Shown: positions 1 to 8,405, numbered from the stretch's first letter. The stretch: 10,397 nucleotides of DNA from Actinomycetota bacterium (GCA_013816275.1 JACDER010000022.1:1-10397); one strand, 5' to 3'. Notes: generated from the sequence alone by a model not told the origin. Program-made: numbers and translations.

Positions 1-1
1 T

Positions 2-1225
<1,224 letters not shown>

Positions 1226-1233
1226 CGCTGTCC

Positions 1234-2091
1234 GTGGCCGAGCGGCCCGACCTAGTCGAGCCGGCCTGGGAGGCGACGAGCGACCAGTTCCCGGAGTACA
1301 ACAACCACGGCGACGTCCTCAACCGCTACTGGGGCCGCCTGACCGAGGAGCGGCCCGACTTCCAGTTCCACCTGACTGACGGAACCGAGATCCTCGCCCG
1401 GGCGCGGTCGATTCCGATCCGCTGGGACGGCACGGTCGAGGGTCTGCCGTCCGGGATCGACGGCGCGATCGAGCGCGGGTTCGAAGAGGAAGACGCGAAC
1501 GCGCTCTGCGCGCTCCTGATCTCGGTGCCACGCGCACAGCGCGGAAAGGGGATGAGCGCGCAGGCGCTTCGCGCGATGATCGAGATCGGTCGCGCGCACG
1601 ATCTCGGAGCCTTGATCGCTCCGGTCCGGCCGAGCTGGAAGGAGCGCTATCCCCTCGTGCCGATCGAGCGCTACGCCGGCTGGCGCCGCGACGACGGTCT
1701 CCTGTTCGATCCCTGGATGCGCGTGCACGAACGGGCCGGAGCGACCGTGCTCAAGCCCGAACCGCACTCACTCCGCATCACTGGAAGCGTCGCCGAGTGG
1801 GAGGAATGGACCGAGATGGCGTTCCCCGAGGGCGGCGAGTACGTCTTCCCCGGCGGGCTGGCGACGGTGGAGATCGACCGTGAGGCCGACGCCGGCCGCT
1901 ACTGGGAGCCGAACGTCTGGATGCGGCACGACGTAACGCGCGCCCTAGCCGGGCGCGGGCTCGAGCGCGGCACGGCGAGGCCGCGCCGCCGCGCGCGCCT
2001 GGGAGAGAACGACGAGCCCGCAGAAGATCATTTCGAGCGCGAGCACGGAGACGCCGACTCCCCAACCCGGGGCGTCCAGCCGCTCGCGTAG
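1234..2091 (+). CDS. GNAT-like N-acetyltransferase, probably with a spurious C-terminal extension
   Basis: The GTG at 1234 is the first usable start after the acs stop; no clear ribosome-binding site is seen, which fits co-translation with acs. Residues about 85-135 look like the acetyl-CoA-binding part of a GNAT fold: a strand (LCALLISVP), then the turn QRGKGMS (103-108 is RGKGMS) leading into a helix. The turn departs from the usual [QR]xxGx[GA] at its first position. Residues 135-234 hold a Trp/Pro-rich region ending NVWMRHDV. The substrate is unknown. The 51 residues after V234 are Arg-rich and low in complexity, and they are the antisense of the convergent membrane-protein gene. A TAA sits one frame off at 1934-1936, directly before a hairpin. 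I infer that the natural end is near 1936 and that an indel removed the stop. The pairing with acs recalls Acs-modifying acetyltransferases, but nothing in the sequence proves that role. Confidence 0.72.
   Translation: MAERPDLVEPAWEATSDQFPEYNNHGDVLNRYWGRLTEERPDFQFHLTDGTEILARARSIPIRWDGTVEGLPSGIDGAIERGFEEEDANALCALLISVPRAQRGKGMSAQALRAMIEIGRAHDLGALIAPVRPSWKERYPLVPIERYAGWRRDDGLLFDPWMRVHERAGATVLKPEPHSLRITGSVAEWEEWTEMAFPEGGEYVFPGGLATVEIDREADAGRYWEPNVWMRHDVTRALAGRGLERGTARPRRRARLGENDEPAEDHFEREHGDADSPTRGVQPLA
1939..1957. terminator. GC-rich hairpin between convergent genes
   Basis: A perfect 7-base-pair stem CGCGCCC/GGGCGCG with a 5-base loop TAGCC. It lies 2 bases after the out-of-frame TAA of the acetyltransferase gene and contains the TAG stop (1945-1947) of the opposing gene. 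There is no T-run on either side, so a bidirectional terminator role is inferred from the convergent placement. Confidence 0.5.
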
Positions 2092-2825
2092 CAGCACGAT
2101 CCCGACGACGATCCCCGTCACCGTCTCGAGCTCCGTCTCGGATGCGACCGCAGGCGCGAGCGATCCCGCCTGAAGCGATGACTGGATCAGGAGAAACCCG
2201 CTGAGCCCGACGGCGATGAGGGTGTAGATGTGCCAGTCTCCGACGAGCGCGAGGAATCCGTCTCCGAAGCGGTCGACCGTCGCCTTCGTCAGCCCGGAGA
2301 GGAGCCCGAAGACGACTCCGGCTGCGGTTCCCAGGAGGGCCGCGCGAACGCTGCGGGAGCGGCCGAGGCTCGCGATCACCAATGTCCCGACGATCGCTGC
2401 GACCACCGCGATTCCGACGATCCAGCGGTCCGAGGTCGCGTCATTGTGTCCTCCGCTCGGGGTCGCAACGAATCGAAAGAGCCCAAGTCCGACGCAGACC
2501 GCCCCCGCGCCCAGCAGCGCCCTGCGCCCGACGCGCTGGCCCGTCAGCTTCACGCCGAGTGGAAGCGCGAACACGACGCTCGCGACCATCAGCGGCTGGA
2601 CGAGTGTCAGACGCCCGATCCGAGAGCCGCCGCCTGGACGAAATAGCCGCCCGCGTCAGCGGCGACGCCGAGCAGCCAGACCGGCCGCTGCATCAGCCGG
2701 ACAATCAGCTGGGGCTTGAGGGCTTCTTCGTCCGGCTCCTGCATCGCGCCCCTTTGCTCGAGCACGATCGCGAGCGCGAATAGCGCTGCCGCGACGAGGG
2801 CGAGTGCGCCGGAGAGCAGGGTCAT
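1945..2825 (-). pseudogene. DMT-superfamily membrane protein, second tandem copy, frameshifted
   Basis: Third gene of the lysX-like operon and a close paralogue of its neighbour (2822-3721). It starts with ATG at 2825, overlapping the upstream TGA as ATGA; a weak GAGGT lies 11 bases upstream. Residues 1 to about 70 read normally (MTLLSGALAL... to AAALGSG), then the frame stops at 2607-2609. One frame over, the protein continues as LTLVQPLMVASVVFALPLG and runs to TAG at 1945. Lining up the DNA with the paralogue over this spot shows the copy one base short (46 against 47), placing a deletion close to base 2612. Repaired, it would be about 293 residues with around nine membrane spans and a short basic C-terminal tail. 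Either the gene is recently inactivated, the frame is rescued by slippage, or the base is an assembly error. The transported substrate is unknown. Confidence 0.8.
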
Positions 2826-3721
2826 GCACGCGGAATACCTCGCTTTCGTGGCCTTGCAACATCGCCCGCCGGCGCCGGGTTGTCACTCGGGGCGCTCTGC
2901 GATCCGGCGAGCGCGATGACGCCGGCGAGGATGGCGGCCAGCGCGACCGCGGAGACCGCGATCCCCCACGCCTGCTCGTGCAATTCCTCGCCGAGCAGCA
3001 CGATGCCGATTGCGACGCCGGCGACCGTCTCGAACACCATCGACGTGGTCACGGACGGCGCCAGCGCGCCCGTCTGCAGCGAGGCCTGAAGCAGCGTGAA
3101 GCCGACCAGGCTCGCCGCGATCAGGACGTATGCGTGCCAGTTCCATACGACGGCGAGGAGGCCGTCGTCGAAGCGGTCCACCGTGGCCTTCGTCAGCGCC
3201 GAGACGAGCCCGAAGATGATCCCGGCTGCGGTACCGAGCAGAGCGGCCTTGACCCCTGCCGAGCGTCCGATCGCTCCGAGGGTGAGGACAGCGGCGGCGG
3301 CGGCCACGACTCCGCCGGCGATGAGCCAGTCCCGGCCGGCGGCGTCCGTCCGCCCGCCGCTCGGGTTCGCGACGACCATGAACACCACGAGCCCGGCGCA
3401 GACGGTGGCGGCGCCGACGACTTCCCGGCGTCCGATCCGCTGGCCCGTCATCCGCACGCCGAGGGGAAGCGCGAACACGACGCTCGCGACGAGGAGCGGC
3501 TGGACGACGATGAGCTTGCCGACGCCCAAGGCGGCGGCCTGCGCCGCGTATCCGAGTGCGTCCGCGAGCACCCCGACCAGCCAGACCGGCTTGCGGACCA
3601 GGCGCAAGAGGAGGCCGGCGCGCGTGTCGGGTTCTTCCATTGCGCCCTTCTGCTCGAACACCGTTCCGACCGCGAACAGGCCCGCGGCGATCAACGCGAA
3701 GAGGACGGACAGGATGCTCAT
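2822..3721 (-). CDS. DMT-superfamily (NIPA/EamA-like) membrane protein, first tandem copy
   Basis: A 299-residue integral membrane protein. About nine hydrophobic spans are visible, from SILSVLFALIAAGLFAVG at the N-terminus to AWGIAVSAVALAAILAGVIA near residue 270, followed by a hydrophilic tail with a basic end (ARPRKRGIPRA). The early EQKGAMEEPD stretch after span 1 and the LIVVQPLLVASVVFALPLG span resemble DMT proteins of the NIPA/EamA type, which carry small solutes or metal ions. Its ATG (3719-3721) overlaps the TGA of the synthetase/MprF fusion as ATGA, and its own TGA overlaps the next copy's ATG in the same way. Tight translational coupling suggests its job is tied to lysyl-lipid metabolism. 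ArnE/ArnF, small DMT-related proteins, are a precedent for moving amino-modified lipids, so a translocase role is possible but unproven. Plain solute export remains an alternative. Confidence 0.85.
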   Translation of the reverse strand: MSILSVLFALIAAGLFAVGTVFEQKGAMEEPDTRAGLLLRLVRKPVWLVGVLADALGYAAQAAALGVGKLIVVQPLLVASVVFALPLGVRMTGQRIGRREVVGAATVCAGLVVFMVVANPSGGRTDAAGRDWLIAGGVVAAAAAVLTLGAIGRSAGVKAALLGTAAGIIFGLVSALTKATVDRFDDGLLAVVWNWHAYVLIAASLVGFTLLQASLQTGALAPSVTTSMVFETVAGVAIGIVLLGEELHEQAWGIAVSAVALAAILAGVIALAGSQSAPSDNPAPAGDVARPRKRGIPRA

Positions 3722-6700
3722 TCGGCTGCGGCTGGCTCGGCCACGACCCGCGGGACGAGCATCGAGCCGATCACGGGAAGGGCCAGGAATCCCTCGACCC
3801 CGGCGTAGAGAAGGGCGACCGTCGGGAGGTGCGCGCCCTTCTCGTAGACGAGGATCCGCGGCAGCCACTCCGGCTCGAACTTCGCGTTGAACTCGTAGAG
3901 CGACTGGATCTGGAAGAACGGATTGAGCCGGTGGACGATCCAGCGGGCCAGGCGGAGCCGGAGCGTGCGGTCGCCCTCGGCGTGGAAGAGGCGGCCCCAG
4001 GCCGCGAAGTTGAGGGAGAGCCGCACAGGCCCTCGCTCCCGCAGCGTCTCGGCCGTTTGCGCGATCAGGAACTCCGTCAGGCCGTTCTGCGCCCCCGGGT
4101 CGTGCCGCATCACGTCCAGCGAATAGCCGGGACTGCCTCCCGAGACCGGAACGAGGCGAAGGAAGCCGGCCGGCGGCCCTCCCGCCGAAGGCGTGGCGAT
4201 GGCGAGGAGGATGTCTGCGCTGCGGCCCTCGACGTCCTGCGAGAGCGACATGGTGAACCCGCGCTCGGGCTGCTTGCCCCGCCAGCGTTCGCTGATCGCG
4301 TTCAGCGCCCCGACGAGCTCGGGCGACGCCTCCGACTCGCGTAGCAGCCGGAACTCGTGGCCCCTGCCCACGCGGTTGACGGCCTCGCGGACCTTCTTCA
4401 TCGGCGGGCCCTGGAGCGAGAAGCTCTCGCAGCGGATGATCGCCTCGTCGCCCATGTACAGCGTCCGGAGACCCAGCGCCTCGTACTTCGGGCCATCCTC
4501 CTCGCGGGCGCCGAGGAGCGCGACGCGCCATCCGCGCTCGGCGCAGAAGGCGAGGAACTCGGCGAGAACGAGGTCGACCGACCCGGGCGCGCCGACCGGG
4601 TCCGCGCTGACGAGCGCATGCCCGTGCAGGTACGCGTACGCGATCATCGCCTGGCCGTCGGAGGAGAAGAACAGGCTCTTGTCGTCTCGGAGGGCGAAGT
4701 ACGACAATGTGTCCCAGCCGTAGTCGCGGACGAGCTGCTCGGCATGCGCGCGCTCCTCGCGCGACACGGTTTTGCGCTGGGCGATCGGCCGGAAGACTAG
4801 CCACGCGAGGGCCGCGAGCCCGAGAGCGCCGAGGACGATCAGCGAGTCGGGGAAGAACTCGTTCAGGAAACGGCCCCGGTAGGTGTATGACCCGTCCAGC
4901 CCGATCAGGCCGCCGAACGTCGTTTCGAGCACGCCGCCGACCGAGAGTCCGGGGTCGACCCGGGCGCGGGCTGCGAACAGGGCAATGCCGCCGTAGGCCG
5001 CGATGAGCGCCAGGTACGAGGGAACGAACCAGAACGCGGCGAGGAGGGTCGGCGGATCGGGCCGTGCGTTGAACTCCCGGCGCGCCCAGATCAGCCCGGC
5101 GAGCATCGCCGCCGAAAGCACGGCGGCGATCGGATGCGGTCCTTTCAGAATGTGGACGACCGTCGACGCGCTCAGCAGCACGACCGCGACCGCCCAGGCC
5201 GTGCGCTTCCGGTGGTAGAGGCCATGCGCGACGAGCAGGAGGGAGAACCCGATTGCGACCGAGGCGAGGCTGCTGATCACCTCTCCGGTGACCGGAAGCA
5301 GCGACTGGCCGGCGAGCCCGAGCCCCGAGTGAATCCCGGGAACGAGGGCGAGCAGCGAGAGGGCGCCCGCGAGAGCGGTGAAGAACGCGAGCAGGCTTGC
5401 CGGAGAGCGCTCGTGGGAGGCTCGGGGGAGCAGGACCGGTGCCGCCGCGCGGGGAGGCGGCTCGACCTCTTCCGCAGCCGGCTCCTCGGACCGCGCCGCC
5501 ATGCCCTCCTCGGGCCTGAGCGTCGGAAACAGGATCACTTCGCGAATCGCCGACTTTCCGGTCAGCAGCATGATCAGGCGGTCGATCCCGATCCCGAGGC
5601 CGCCGGTCGGCGGGAGCCCGTACTCCATCGCCCGCAGATAGTCCTCGTCGACGTCGCCCGCTTCGGGATCGCCCGCCGCCTTCGCGCGCGCCTCGTCCTC
5701 GAAGCGGGCGCGCTGCTCGACCGGGTCGTTGAGCTCGCTGTATGCGTTGGCCAGCTCGCGTCCGTCGACGACGACCTCGAACCGCTCCACCAGGGCCGGG
5801 TCGCTGCGGTGCGGCTTCGCCAGCGGCGACACCTCGCGCGGATGGTCGATCACGAACACGGGGCCGGAGAGCTTGGCCTCGACGAGCTCGTCGTAGAGCT
5901 CGTTCATGATCCGCCCCGAGCCCCAGCCGGGCTCGGTCTCGACGCCGGCCTGGGAAGCAGCTCCATGCGCCTCCTCCACGGGCATCCCCGCGCTCACCTG
6001 GACGCCCGCGTGCTCGGCGATCAACTCGCTCATCGTCGCCCGGCGCCACGGAGGCTCGAAGTCGAGCGTCTGGTCGCCGACGTCGATCGTGGTCGTCCCG
6101 AGCGCCGTCCGCGCTGCGTGCGCCACAAGCTCCTCGGTCAGCTCCATCATGTCCGTGTAGTCGGCGAAGGCCTGATACGCCTCGAGCATCGTGAACTCCG
6201 GGTTGTGCCGGGTGTCGACGCCCTCGTTGCGGTAGACGCGCCCGATCTCGAAGACGCGGTCGTAGCCGCCGACGACCAGCCGCTTGAGATGGAGCTCGAG
6301 TGCGATGCGCAGGTAGAGCTCGAGGTCGAGCGCATTGTGGTGCGTCGTGAACGGGCGCGCGGTCGCGCCGCCGGCGATCTCGTGGAGGACGAGCGTCTCC
6401 ACCTCGACATACCCCCGGCCGGCCAGGAACTCCCGGATGGCGGCCAGCGCGGCGTGCCTGATCTCGAAGACCCGCCGCGTATCCGGGTTGACGATCAGGT
6501 CGACATAGCGCTGGCGGAGCCGCGTCTCGGGATCGGTGAGGCCGCGGCCCTTGCTCGGAAGCGGCCTGATCGCCTTGGATAGGAGCTCTACTCGGTCGAC
6601 CTTGACAGACAGCTCGCCGGTGCGAGTCACGATCGGAGTGCCCTCCGCACCCACCCAGTCGCCGATGTCCAGGTCGGCAATCGCGCCGAATCCTCCGTCG

Positions 6701-7002
6701 CCCAGGACGTCCCGGGCCGCGTAGAGCTGGACGTGCCCGCCCGCGTCGTGGAGGTCGAGGAAGATCAGCCCGCCGTGGCGCCGGATCAGGAAGACGCGCC
6801 CGCAGATGCTGACCCGCTCGTCCGCCTCCTCACCGGCCTTCAACCGCTCGTAGCCGGCGCGAAGCTCGGCAAGCGTCTGGTCACGATCGAACCGGTAGGG
6901 ATAGGGATTGACCCCCTGCGCGCGCAGCGCCTCGACCTTCGCAAGCCGCCGGGCGCGCTGCTCGCGCGCGGATCCGATCCTTTTGGACACCTCCTCCGAC
7001 AC
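3718..7002 (-). CDS. lysX: Bifunctional lysyl-tRNA synthetase / lysylphosphatidylglycerol synthase, reversed domain order
   Basis: A 1094-residue fusion. Residues 1 to about 498 are a complete class II lysyl-tRNA synthetase: an OB-fold anticodon-binding part (RVFLIRRHGGLIFLDLHD near 75), VEVET/GGATARPFTTHHNALD, motif 2 (FEIGRVYRNEG...TRHNPEFTMLE, about 250-270), VSPLAKPHRSDP, and motif 3 GLGIGIDRLIMLL (about 468-480). After an acidic, Pro/Ala-rich linker come about six membrane spans (about 533-738). Residues about 750-1075 are an MprF-type GNAT-fold catalytic domain (DUF2156) with DTLSYFALRDDKSLFF, VSADPVG and LSLNFAAWG. The synthetase half should charge tRNA-Lys, and the membrane half should transfer lysine to phosphatidylglycerol, which lowers surface charge and protects against cationic peptides. 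Mycobacterial LysX has the MprF half first. The GTG at 7002 is chosen because the LysRS-like sequence begins there, 9 bases after a TACGGT -10 box. The upstream ATG at 7077 lies inside the divergent gene. Confidence 0.93.
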   Translation of the reverse strand: MSEEVSKRIGSAREQRARRLAKVEALRAQGVNPYPYRFDRDQTLAELRAGYERLKAGEEADERVSICGRVFLIRRHGGLIFLDLHDAGGHVQLYAARDVLGDGGFGAIADLDIGDWVGAEGTPIVTRTGELSVKVDRVELLSKAIRPLPSKGRGLTDPETRLRQRYVDLIVNPDTRRVFEIRHAALAAIREFLAGRGYVEVETLVLHEIAGGATARPFTTHHNALDLELYLRIALELHLKRLVVGGYDRVFEIGRVYRNEGVDTRHNPEFTMLEAYQAFADYTDMMELTEELVAHAARTALGTTTIDVGDQTLDFEPPWRRATMSELIAEHAGVQVSAGMPVEEAHGAASQAGVETEPGWGSGRIMNELYDELVEAKLSGPVFVIDHPREVSPLAKPHRSDPALVERFEVVVDGRELANAYSELNDPVEQRARFEDEARAKAAGDPEAGDVDEDYLRAMEYGLPPTGGLGIGIDRLIMLLTGKSAIREVILFPTLRPEEGMAARSEEPAAEEVEPPPRAAAPVLLPRASHERSPASLLAFFTALAGALSLLALVPGIHSGLGLAGQSLLPVTGEVISSLASVAIGFSLLLVAHGLYHRKRTAWAVAVVLLSASTVVHILKGPHPIAAVLSAAMLAGLIWARREFNARPDPPTLLAAFWFVPSYLALIAAYGGIALFAARARVDPGLSVGGVLETTFGGLIGLDGSYTYRGRFLNEFFPDSLIVLGALGLAALAWLVFRPIAQRKTVSREERAHAEQLVRDYGWDTLSYFALRDDKSLFFSSDGQAMIAYAYLHGHALVSADPVGAPGSVDLVLAEFLAFCAERGWRVALLGAREEDGPKYEALGLRTLYMGDEAIIRCESFSLQGPPMKKVREAVNRVGRGHEFRLLRESEASPELVGALNAISERWRGKQPERGFTMSLSQDVEGRSADILLAIATPSAGGPPAGFLRLVPVSGGSPGYSLDVMRHDPGAQNGLTEFLIAQTAETLRERGPVRLSLNFAAWGRLFHAEGDRTLRLRLARWIVHRLNPFFQIQSLYEFNAKFEPEWLPRILVYEKGAHLPTVALLYAGVEGFLALPVIGSMLVPRVVAEPAAAE

Positions 7003-7011
7003 CGTCGCGGA

Positions 7012-7023
7012 ACCGTATAGCGT
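7012..7023. promoter_or_regulatory. Symmetric shared -10 region for two divergent, apparently leaderless genes
   Basis: The 28-base gap between the divergent GTG starts at 7002 and 7031 holds a central TATA (7016-7019) inside GTATAG. On the + strand TAGCGT (7018-7023) ends 7 bases before GTG 7031. On the - strand TACGGT (7017-7012) ends 9 bases before GTG 7002. Both match the actinobacterial TANNNT -10 pattern at the spacing expected for transcripts that begin at the start codon. Neither gene has a Shine-Dalgarno. A partial -35 (CCGACA, 6996-7001) is seen only for the + direction. Confidence 0.6.
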
Positions 7024-7030
7024 GCCGTCC

Positions 7031-7480
7031 GTGGCGATTCCCGAAGACCGGCGCAAGCTCGCCGTCGACCTCTTCAACCACGTCTGGACGCTGCTCGGGA
7101 CCGAGAAGCGGACGCCCGAGCAGGACGACGAGATGATCCACGCCGCCCATGCGTCCCGCCATCACTGGGCCGAGGTCGGGACGGGAGCGAACCTGGCGCG
7201 CGGTGAGTGGCAGATCTCGCGCGTGTACGTGACCCTCGGCCGCGCCGAGCCCGCGCTCTACCACGCCGGCCGCTGCCTCGCGTACTGCAAGGCGAGCCCC
7301 GACGACATCGCGGACTGGGATCTCCCGTATGCGTACGAGGCGCTCTCCCGGGCTCACACCGTTGCCGGAAATCACGAGGAGGCCGAGCAGCTCGCCGCGC
7401 GGGCGCGAGAGCTGGCCGAGCAGGTAGCGGACGCTGAGGACAGCGACCACCTCGCCGGCGACCTCGCCACGCTCCCTTGA
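7031..7480 (+). CDS. TPR-like helical protein of unknown function
   Basis: A 149-residue soluble protein with no signal peptide or membrane span. I start it at GTG 7031, because the longer open frame from 6908 is antisense to the lysX-like gene and does not look like protein. It is almost entirely helical, with repeated Ala/Leu/Tyr patterns typical of tetratricopeptide helices: HHWAEVGTGANLARGEWQIS, AEPALYHAGRCLAYCKAS, LPYAYEALSRAHTVAGNHEE and AEQLAARARELAEQ. A conserved-looking Trp/His-rich N-terminal part (FNHVWTLLG, EMIHAAHASRHHW) resembles a widespread uncharacterised bacterial family. TPR folds bind other proteins, so an adaptor role is possible; no catalytic motif is seen. It is divergent from the lysX-like gene, and its TGA forms part of the -35 box of the merR-type gene downstream. 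Confidence 0.8.
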   Translation: MAIPEDRRKLAVDLFNHVWTLLGTEKRTPEQDDEMIHAAHASRHHWAEVGTGANLARGEWQISRVYVTLGRAEPALYHAGRCLAYCKASPDDIADWDLPYAYEALSRAHTVAGNHEEAEQLAARARELAEQVADAEDSDHLAGDLATLP

Positions 7481-7507
7481 CTCTCTCCCGGGGAGAGCCT
7501 CTACGCT
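7477..7507 (+). promoter_or_regulatory. MerR-type promoter and operator with 19-base spacer
   Basis: TTGACT (-35, 7477-7482) and TACGCT (-10, 7502-7507) are separated by 19 bases, longer than the usual 17, as in promoters that MerR-family activators twist into register. The spacer carries the dyad CTCTCCC-G-GGGAGAG (7483-7497). The -10 ends 7 bases before ATG 7515, so the transcript is probably leaderless. The -35 overlaps the TGA stop of the upstream gene (7478-7480). Confidence 0.82.
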
Positions 7508-7514
7508 CGCCGCG

Positions 7515-8405
7515 ATGACCGCTTCCACCACCCGGCTGCTGTCGATCGGCCGCTTCGCCAGGACGACCGGACTGAGCATCAGGACGCTGCGGCGCTACGA
7601 CGCGCTCGGCCTGCTCGCCCCCGCCCACGTGGACGACGACACGGGCTACCGCTACTACACGCTCGAACAGGCCCGCGACGGCGAGGCGATCCGCCGCCTA
7701 CGCGCGCTGGACGTCCCACTGGACGAGGTCCGGGCGCTCCTGCACGCGCCGCCCGAGGCGCTCCGTGAAGGGCTCGCCACCCACAGGGCGCGCCTGGAAG
7801 GCCAGGCGGTCGAGCTTCGGCAGACGCTGGAGGAGCTATCGCGACTGATCGCAGGAGAGGAGCAGCTCGTGCCCGAGAAGGAGATGATCCGTTTCGAGAT
7901 CGGAATCCAGGATCTCGACGAGGTGAAGGTGCTCGTGATCCGCGAGCACGTCCACCAGGACGAGATGTCCACGGTGGTGCCGAACGACATCGCGGAGGTC
8001 CATGGATACGTGCAGGAGCTCGGGCTCGGGTTCCACGGGCCGCCGATCTGCGTCTGCCCGTTCCCGAACGAGGACGGGACGCTCGACGCCGAGATCGGCT
8101 GGCCCGTCCCGAAGGAGGTTCCCGGCCGCGGCCGCTTCGAGTTCAAGGAGCTTCCCGCCACCCGGGCGCTCGTGATGAAGCACGTCGGCCCCTTCAGCGC
8201 GCTCGGAAGCGCGTACCGGCTGATGGCGGAGGTCATGGAGGAGAACGGGCTGACCGCGACCGGCGCTCCGCGCGAGATGTACGTCTCCGACCCAGAACAG
8301 GTCAGCGACCCGAACGACTACGAGACGCTGATCGCGTGGCCGATCGGGCCTGAGGGCGAACTGAAGCCGGGCGGCTTCTTCAAGCGCCGCGTCGAAGTGG
8401 AATAG
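7515..8405 (+). CDS. MerR-family transcriptional regulator with GyrI/BmrR-type effector domain
   Basis: A 296-residue regulator. Residues 8-75 are the MerR winged helix-turn-helix (LLSIGRFARTTGLSIRTLRRYD, then the wing with TGYRYYT at 43-49). Residues about 76-118 form the dimerising helix (RARLEGQAVELRQTLEELSRL). Residues about 124-296 match the GyrI-like/AraC effector-binding fold of BmrR, ending with ETLIAWPI (270-277), where BmrR-type proteins carry a buried acidic residue that contacts cationic drugs. It should sense a hydrophobic, possibly cationic compound and activate transcription by remodelling a long-spacer promoter. Such a promoter lies directly upstream, so autoregulation is likely. 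The ATG at 7515 has no Shine-Dalgarno but sits correctly after the -10. No efflux gene is next to it in the window, so any other target is unknown. Confidence 0.93.
   Translation: MTASTTRLLSIGRFARTTGLSIRTLRRYDALGLLAPAHVDDDTGYRYYTLEQARDGEAIRRLRALDVPLDEVRALLHAPPEALREGLATHRARLEGQAVELRQTLEELSRLIAGEEQLVPEKEMIRFEIGIQDLDEVKVLVIREHVHQDEMSTVVPNDIAEVHGYVQELGLGFHGPPICVCPFPNEDGTLDAEIGWPVPKEVPGRGRFEFKELPATRALVMKHVGPFSALGSAYRLMAEVMEENGLTATGAPREMYVSDPEQVSDPNDYETLIAWPIGPEGELKPGGFFKRRVEVE

Noticed and set aside
2822..6049. 1075-codon open frame on the - strand ending in the first DMT gene
   Set aside because: Only the last 299 codons from ATG 3721 look like protein; the rest is Arg/Gly/Pro-rich shadow in another frame of the lysX-like gene. 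The real DMT start is the ATGA overlap.
5134..6582. 482-codon open frame on the + strand
   Set aside because: It is the antisense of the LysRS and linker regions and has Arg/Glu/Asp/Leu shadow composition with no recognisable domain; the high GC content explains the lack of stops.
6908..7030. Upstream extension of the TPR-like gene to 6908
   Set aside because: It is the antisense of the 5' end of the lysX-like gene, with low-complexity Arg/Ser-rich sequence; GTG 7031 follows a good -10 at leaderless spacing.
7002..7030. T-box or other leader riboswitch ahead of the aminoacyl-tRNA synthetase gene
   Set aside because: The divergent gap is only 28 bases and the transcript looks leaderless, so there is no room for a structured leader.
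7003..7077. Earlier ATG start (7077) for the lysX-like gene
   Set aside because: The added 25 residues are not LysRS-like, overlap the divergent TPR-like gene, and would place the start upstream of the TATA element.
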